Assembly: GCA_964633205.1 (NCBI GenBank)
Contig: CAZWFN010000084.1
Location: 1-26,884, forward strand
Length of the DNA: 26,884 nt
Direction: 5' to 3'
Source: CAYVQE01 sp964633205
GTDB taxonomy: Bacteria > Myxococcota > B64-G9
Shown: one piece after another, positions 22,573 through 26,884 of the stretch
Layout of the letters: every line of letters starts with the position of its first letter
Numbering within the stretch: position 1 is the first letter of the stretch
The notes under the pieces: generated by a model
Database searches by the model: none
Told to the model about the DNA's origin: nothing
The model's input: only the letters and a program-made list of their open reading frames with translations
Translations under genes and position numbers: made by a program

Positions 22573-23583
22573 ATGGCGATTCGCGTCGGGGTCATCGGAG
22601 CGGGGGCCTGGGGCACCGCGCTGGCCCATCTGATGGCCGCCAAGGGCGACGAGGTGCTGCTCTGGGCCTACGAGCCCGAGGTGGCCGAGGAGATCAACAG
22701 CGGCCACCAGAACCGCACCTACCTGCCGGGGGCCGAGCTGCCGGAAAACCTGCGCGCCACCGACGACCTGGCCGCGGCGCTGGCCGACCGCGAGCTGGTG
22801 CTCAGCGTGGTGCCCTCCCACGTGCTGCGCACCGTGCTGAGCCAGGCCGCCCCCCACCTGCCCCAGGGCGTGCCCATCGTCAGCGCCTCGAAGGGCATCG
22901 AGAACGAGACCTTGATGACCATGTCCGAAGTCCTCGAGGACGTGCTGCCCATGGTCCACCACCCCATGCTGGCCTTCCTGTCGGGCCCGTCCTTCGCCCG
23001 CGAGGTGGTGCAGATGGCGCCCACCGCGGTCAGCGTGGCCTCGCGCTTCGAGCGGGTGGCCGAGCGGGTGCAGCAGATGATGGCCAGCCCCTACTTCCGC
23101 ATCTACACCACCAACGACGTGGTCGGGGTGGAGCTGGGCGGCGCGCTGAAGAACGTCATCGCCATCGCCTCGGGCGCGGCGGCCGGGTTGGGCCTGGGCA
23201 CCAACACCGCGGCGGCGTTGATCACGCGCGGGCTGGCCGAGATCAACCGACTGGCCATCAAGCGCGGGGCCAACCCGCTGACCCTGTCGGGCCTGAGCGG
23301 CATGGGCGATCTGGTGCTGACCTGCACCGGGCCGCTGAGCCGCAACCGCACCGTGGGCGAGAAGCTGGGCCGGGGCATGAAGCTCGACGACATCGTGCGC
23401 GACATGCGCCAGGTGGCCGAGGGGGTCAAGACGGCCAAGTCGACCTACAACCTGGCCCGGCGCGAGGGGGTGGAGATGCCCATCACCGAGATGGTCTACC
23501 GCATCCTGTACCAGGACCTGCCGGCCCAGGAGGCCCTGGTGGGCCTGATGAGCCGCAGCCTGAAAAAAGAAGTCTATCCCTGA
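22573..23583 (+). CDS. gpsA: Glycerol-3-phosphate dehydrogenase [NAD(P)+], second of two in the window
   Basis: This 336-residue GpsA has the canonical dinucleotide motif GAGAWGTAL (from G9) and lysines K107 (SASKGIE) and K193 (GGALKNVIAIASG), plus LSGMGDLVLTCTGPLSRN. It makes sn-glycerol 3-phosphate for lipid synthesis. The textbook Trp in the Gly-rich loop and its overall agreement with the family suggest that this is the housekeeping copy, and that the copy beside plsB is the diverged one; that is inference. A GAGGAGGCGAG site precedes ATG 22573. The next gene starts eight bases after the stop. Confidence 0.96.
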   Translation: MAIRVGVIGAGAWGTALAHLMAAKGDEVLLWAYEPEVAEEINSGHQNRTYLPGAELPENLRATDDLAAALADRELVLSVVPSHVLRTVLSQAAPHLPQGVPIVSASKGIENETLMTMSEVLEDVLPMVHHPMLAFLSGPSFAREVVQMAPTAVSVASRFERVAERVQQMMASPYFRIYTTNDVVGVELGGALKNVIAIASGAAAGLGLGTNTAAALITRGLAEINRLAIKRGANPLTLSGLSGMGDLVLTCTGPLSRNRTVGEKLGRGMKLDDIVRDMRQVAEGVKTAKSTYNLARREGVEMPITEMVYRILYQDLPAQEALVGLMSRSLKKEVYP

Positions 23584-23591
23584 GCGGGGCC

Positions 23592-24353
23592 ATGGCCGAT
23601 CGCCGCCAGAAAGAACGGCGCCGGCGCAACCGGCCCACTCTGCGCAACCGGCGCGGGCCGGACCGGCGCCGCGGCGAACGCCGCCGCCACGAGCGGGTGG
23701 CGGCCGAGATCATGGTCGAGGTGGCCACCCGCGGCCGGCGCACCTACCGCCGCACCGGCAACATCAGCCTGGGCGGGCTGGCCTTCCACGCGCCCATCCC
23801 CTTCCGCGAAGGCTCGACTGTGGCGCTGGAGCTGCGGCTGGCGGCCGAGGGCCGGGCGGTGCCGGTCAGCGGCCGGGTGGTGGGCACCGACGAGCGCGGC
23901 CGCGGCACCCGGGTGAAGTTCGATCCGCTGGACCCGGCGCTGCAGCGGCGCCTGCTGGCCCACCTGGAGCTGTTCGACGCGCCCACCCGCATCGGCGGCA
24001 GCCCGCTGCGGCCGCCGCAGCCGGGCCGGCCGGAGGCGGTGCGCGAGGGCCTGCTGCTGTGCGAGCAGCTCGGGGTGGAGTTCCGGCTGCGCTCCAGCGA
24101 CAAGGTCATCGGCCGCGATCCGGCGCGGGCCGATCTGATCATCGAGCACCCCACCATCTCGCGCCGCCACGCCCACGTCTACTTACAGCACGGCCGTCAC
24201 GTGATGGTGGACCTGGGCTCAACCAACGGCGTCCACTTCCGCCACAAGCGCGTCCACAGCCTGGTGCTGCGCGACGGCATGCGGCTGCGCATCGGCCGGG
24301 TGGCGGCGCAGTACCTGGTCACCCGCCGCATCGAGCCGGCGGCCGGCGGCTGA
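23592..24353 (+). CDS. PilZ domain plus FHA domain protein
   Basis: This 253-residue cytosolic protein begins with a strongly basic Arg-rich segment (residues 1-36). A PilZ domain (about 30-125) has the c-di-GMP signature: an RxxxR-like RRHERV and NISLGGL, the N/DxSxxG element. A forkhead-associated domain (about 155-240) has IGRDPARADLII, ISRRHAHV and DLGSTNG, the GR, SxxH and NG elements that bind phosphothreonine. It could link c-di-GMP and Ser/Thr phosphorylation signals to the pilus ATPase encoded upstream; the pairing of domains is seen, the link is inference. The ATG is at 23592, with a weak AGCGGGG site and an eight-base gap from gpsA. Confidence 0.88.
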   Translation: MADRRQKERRRRNRPTLRNRRGPDRRRGERRRHERVAAEIMVEVATRGRRTYRRTGNISLGGLAFHAPIPFREGSTVALELRLAAEGRAVPVSGRVVGTDERGRGTRVKFDPLDPALQRRLLAHLELFDAPTRIGGSPLRPPQPGRPEAVREGLLLCEQLGVEFRLRSSDKVIGRDPARADLIIEHPTISRRHAHVYLQHGRHVMVDLGSTNGVHFRHKRVHSLVLRDGMRLRIGRVAAQYLVTRRIEPAAGG

Positions 24354-24391
24354 GCCCGGCCGAGCGCGGCCCGGACGAGGAGCACGACGAC

Positions 24392-24784
24392 ATGGCACGA
24401 CAGAGCAGGGCCGGGAGCAAATCCACCACCGCCCTGAGCGGGCTGAGCGCACTGGACTGGATCGCCGCCGGGCTCAGCGCCCTGGTGGCGCTGTGGCTGG
24501 CGGCGGCCCCGCTGTGGTTCATCCCGGCCTTCGTCGAGATGTTCCAGGAGTTCGGCGGCCCGCTGCCGGTGCTGACCCGGGTGGCCATCCAGCCCTGGGC
24601 CCCGACCCTGGGCGCCCTGCTGGGCAGCGGGCTGCTGCTGCTGGGCTTGAGCGGCCGGCGGCCGCTGCAGCGGCGCCGCTTGTGGATCGTGGCCGCCTTT
24701 TTCGGCGTGCTGGCCTGGGGCACGCTGTGGGGCTGGTCGCTGTACCTGCCGCTGCTCGAGCTCAGCGAGGCGGTGGCCGGCTGA
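24392..24784 (+). CDS. Small membrane protein of unknown function
   Basis: This 130-residue protein has a short polar N-terminus and three hydrophobic segments: about 21-46 (LDWIAAGLSALVALWLAAAP), 69-84 (APTLGALLGSGLLLLG) and 97-120 (WIVAAFFGVLAWGTLWGWSLY). An Arg-rich loop (SGRRPLQRRR) would face the cytosol. I do not recognise a family. The first helices and the Phe/Gly/Pro region between them vaguely recall small type II secretion or pilus accessory proteins, but this is not enough for a call. An AGGAG site lies about 12 bases before ATG 24392, and the gene follows the PilZ-FHA gene by 38 bases. Confidence 0.7.
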   Translation: MARQSRAGSKSTTALSGLSALDWIAAGLSALVALWLAAAPLWFIPAFVEMFQEFGGPLPVLTRVAIQPWAPTLGALLGSGLLLLGLSGRRPLQRRRLWIVAAFFGVLAWGTLWGWSLYLPLLELSEAVAG

Positions 24785-24830
24785 CGCCCGCGCCCGCGGC
24801 AGCGGTGCTGCGGGCGGCTGGTCTTGGGTG

Positions 24831-24836
24831 TAGAAT
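24831..24836 (+). promoter_or_regulatory. -10 box candidate for the vanW-like gene
   Basis: TAGAAT (five of six) lies nine bases before ATG 24846, with no Shine-Dalgarno sequence between and no convincing -35 upstream. Transcription from it would be leaderless or nearly so. It may provide an internal start within the operon. Confidence 0.3.
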
Positions 24837-24845
24837 ACGCCCGCC

Positions 24846-25691
24846 ATGGAGCCCGACCGCACACAACGCCCCGGCTGGCACCCGGCCCGCTGGCTGCCCT
24901 TCGGCCTGCGGGTCGAAGCGCGGCGGCTGGCCCGCGGGCTGCGCCGGCTGCCGGCGCGCTCGCGCGCGGCGGTGGAGCGCCGGCCGGTGGCCGGCTTCGA
25001 CCATCGGCTGGCCGCGGCCGAATCACCGCTGGAGCGGGTGCCAGGCGCCCAGCCGCCGGCGCTGCAGCGGGGCAAGGAGATCAACGTGGCGCTGGCCTGC
25101 CGGGCCATCGATGGGGTGGTGCTGGCCCCGGGGGCGGTGTTCTCCTACCACCGGCTGGTGGGCCGGCCGAGCCGGCTGCGCGGCTTTCGCGTCGGGCTGG
25201 AGCTGCAGGACAGCCGCGAGTCGGCCGGCGTCGGCGGCGGCTGCTGCCAGGTATCGAACATGCTGTTCCAGTTGGCGGTCTGCGCCGGGCTGGACATCGT
25301 CGAGCGCCACCGCCACGGCTTCGATCTGTTTCCCGACCAGCAGCGCTCGGTGCCCTTCGGCTTCGGCGCCACCGTGTTCTACAACTACCGCGACCTGCGC
25401 TTCGCCAACCCGCTGCAGTGTGCGCTGCGCATCGCGCTGGCGCTCGAGGATCGCTCGGCGGCCGATCGGGCGGATGCGGCCGCCGGGCGCGACTGGGTGC
25501 TGGTCGGCGCCATCGCCGCCGCCGCCGACTGCGGCCGGCGGGTCGAGGTGTTCGAGCGCGATCAGCGCTTTTTCGTCCAGCACGGCCGGCGCATGCGCGA
25601 AAACCGCATCTGCCGCCGCATCACCGACCGCCGCGGCCGCATCATCGAGGACCGCGAGCTGGCCCACAACCGCTGCCGGGTGCTGTACTGA
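24846..25691 (+). CDS. VanW family protein
   Basis: This 281-residue protein carries the VanW domain, recognised by LAPGAVFSYHRLVGRPS (about 93-109), GVGGGCCQVSNMLFQLA (128-144) and the FGATVFYNYRDLRFAN segment. The two adjacent Cys of GGCCQ are conserved in VanW proteins. The family is named for an accessory gene of VanB-type vancomycin resistance clusters, but its biochemical function is unknown and most members are unrelated to resistance. No signal peptide is evident: the N-terminus is Arg-rich. It sits 61 bases after the small membrane protein gene and 23 bases before the next gene. Confidence 0.88.
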   Translation: MEPDRTQRPGWHPARWLPFGLRVEARRLARGLRRLPARSRAAVERRPVAGFDHRLAAAESPLERVPGAQPPALQRGKEINVALACRAIDGVVLAPGAVFSYHRLVGRPSRLRGFRVGLELQDSRESAGVGGGCCQVSNMLFQLAVCAGLDIVERHRHGFDLFPDQQRSVPFGFGATVFYNYRDLRFANPLQCALRIALALEDRSAADRADAAAGRDWVLVGAIAAAADCGRRVEVFERDQRFFVQHGRRMRENRICRRITDRRGRIIEDRELAHNRCRVLY

Positions 25692-25714
25692 GGCAGCTGC
25701 GGAGGCTGACCCCC

Positions 25715-26884
25715 ATGCGCACGCTATCGACGATCGTCTTGTTGCTCGCCGCGCCGCTGGCCGCCGCCGGGCCTTTGCACCTGCAGGCGCTGGTGCCCAC
25801 CTCGGGCTCGGGCGCGGCCGCCGTGCTCGACGGCGACGTGGAGTCCGGCTGGAGCCCCGCCGGTGACCCGGGCGGCGAGGGCCTGCTGCTGCGCTTCGAG
25901 CAGCCCGAGCCGGTCAGCGGCATCCGGGTGCGGCTGTGCCCCGGCTCGGGCGGCTTCAACCTGCTGCCCTACGTCAACGGCACCGCGGTCGAGGCCAGCG
26001 CCCAGGACCGCGACCGCGAGGTCTACGCCATCGCCGGCGGCAAGCTGCGCTCGCTGTTTCTGCGCGTGGCCGTGGCCGAGGGCGTGCCCTGCGTCGGCGA
26101 GGTGGAGTTCTTGCGCGCCGGCGAGCGGCTGGCGGTGGCGCCGCCGCGGCGGCGCGCCGGCGCGGTGGCCGCCTCGTCGACCCTGACGCCGGTCGACGCC
26201 TACCACCCGGCCTACCTGTTCGACGGGCGCACCGACTTCGGCTGGGTCGAGGGCGCCCGCGGGTTGGGCCGCGGCGAGTCGATCAGGCTGACCCTGGACG
26301 AGCCGCTGGCGGTCGAGGCGCTCGAGATATGGAACGGCTACCAGCGCTCCAGGGATCACTTCTACAAGAACGCCCGCGCCGTGGAGCTGGGGCTGCGCAT
26401 CGACGGCGGCGAGCAGCGGACGCTGAAGCTGGCCGATCAGATGGGCCCGCAGAAGATCGCCCTGGACGAGCCGGTGCGCGGCAAGGTGTTCGAGCTGACC
26501 ATCCGCAAGGCGCGCCGCGGCAGCCGCTATCCGGACCTGGTGCTCAGCGAGCTGCGGCTGTGGGACGCGGCCGGGCCGCTGTCGGTGGTCACCGATGACA
26601 TGCAGCAGCGCCGCCAGGCGCTGCTGGAGCAGATCGCCGGCGGCCCGCTGGAGCAGGTGGTCGACCGCCAGTACGCCTGCGCCTGCTGCGTGCAGCGCTC
26701 GACGCGGCTGAAGCTGCGCAGCAACCACACCTTCGTCTGGTACGAGGACGACCAGACGGCCGACGGCGAGTCGCGCTCCGAGGTCTTCGACGGCGCCTGG
26801 GTCATGGCCGGGTCCAAGCCGCCGGCGGCGCTGATCAAGCTCTACGGCCGGCGCCACCGCACCGCGGCCAAGTTCGACCCCTAT
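25715..26884 (+). CDS. Exported protein with NADase-type glycan-binding (discoidin-like) domain, cut by window edge
   Basis: 390 codons are visible with no stop, so the C-terminus is missing. A signal peptide (residues 1-19, LLLAAPLAAAG) is followed by a first beta-sandwich-like region (about 20-135). A discoidin-like domain of the NADase-type glycan-binding kind follows (about 148-290), with DGRTDFGWVEG, EIWNGYQRSRDHFYKNARA, LADQMGPQKIAL and DLVLSELRLWD. This module occurs in secreted bacterial proteins and is thought to bind carbohydrate. After it comes a Cys-rich turn (YACACC) in an otherwise unassigned segment. The ATG at 25715 has a GGAGG site about 11 bases upstream. It is the seventh gene in the plus-strand run. 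Confidence 0.8.
   Translation, partial: MRTLSTIVLLLAAPLAAAGPLHLQALVPTSGSGAAAVLDGDVESGWSPAGDPGGEGLLLRFEQPEPVSGIRVRLCPGSGGFNLLPYVNGTAVEASAQDRDREVYAIAGGKLRSLFLRVAVAEGVPCVGEVEFLRAGERLAVAPPRRRAGAVAASSTLTPVDAYHPAYLFDGRTDFGWVEGARGLGRGESIRLTLDEPLAVEALEIWNGYQRSRDHFYKNARAVELGLRIDGGEQRTLKLADQMGPQKIALDEPVRGKVFELTIRKARRGSRYPDLVLSELRLWDAAGPLSVVTDDMQQRRQALLEQIAGGPLEQVVDRQYACACCVQRSTRLKLRSNHTFVWYEDDQTADGESRSEVFDGAWVMAGSKPPAALIKLYGRRHRTAAKFDPY

Noticed and set aside
24059..24784. Longer version of the small membrane protein starting at 24059
   Set aside because: Its first part is out of frame with the FHA domain it overlaps; ATG 24392 has an AGGAG site and begins right before the hydrophobic region.
24846..25691. 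Vancomycin resistance determinant
   Set aside because: VanW proteins are widespread outside resistance clusters; no vanA/B, vanH or vanX gene is present.

Overview
The window is very GC-rich chromosomal DNA from a deltaproteobacterium-like organism, most likely Myxococcota or a near relative. This rests on a Ser/Thr kinase with an HRDISPQN catalytic loop, a secreted protein ending in a MYXO-CTERM-like tail (Cys motif, hydrophobic helix, basic end), and a pilus ATPase next to PilZ/FHA and VanW-like proteins. No phage, insertion sequence, CRISPR array or rRNA was seen. The gene at each edge is cut by the window.

Layout. 1-2.8 kb: a membrane Ser/Thr kinase (cut at its C-terminus) and a PDZ plus thioredoxin-fold lipoprotein that has lost its CxxC, both minus strand. 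2.9-5.8 kb: a large exported heparinase II/III-like protein on plus. 5.8-10.9 kb: single-gene units, namely a YjbQ-family protein, an OFA-type MFS transporter, a rubrerythrin, an ornithine/acetylornithine-type carbamoyltransferase and an adenosine deaminase. 10.9-14.4 kb: a minus-strand phospholipid module (plsB-like acyltransferase, gpsA, App1-like HAD phosphatase). 14.45-14.63 kb: a selenocysteine tRNA gene (selC) with its own promoter and hairpin terminator. 14.6-16.2 kb: a DUF47 (PhoU-like) and PiT phosphate transporter operon. 16.4-19.1 kb: two tandem DUF1573-type exported proteins. 19.2 kb to the end: a plus-strand run of pilB/gspE-like ATPase, Ycf46-like AAA ATPase, a second gpsA, a PilZ-FHA protein, a small membrane protein, a VanW protein and a protein with a NADase-type glycan-binding domain (cut at its C-terminus).

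The main discovery is at 16369-17586. The second DUF1573 gene is interrupted by one in-frame UGA (17299-17301). When it is read through, the frame continues without an indel as a full-length homologue of the upstream paralogue. The UGA falls exactly on the first Cys of the paralogue's Cys-Asn-Cys motif, giving Sec-Gly-Cys. Two perfect adjoining hairpins follow the UGA at a distance suited to a bacterial SECIS element, and a convincing UGA-decoding tRNA-Sec gene lies about 1.8 kb downstream of the gene's stop. I therefore annotate it as a probable exported selenoprotein, with a cysteine-containing paralogue beside it as a natural comparison. selA, selB and selD are not in the window.

Promoters were read by eye. 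Perfect TTGACA -35 boxes recur in the intergenic regions, usually with weaker -10 boxes, and several genes appear to have very short or no 5' leaders.
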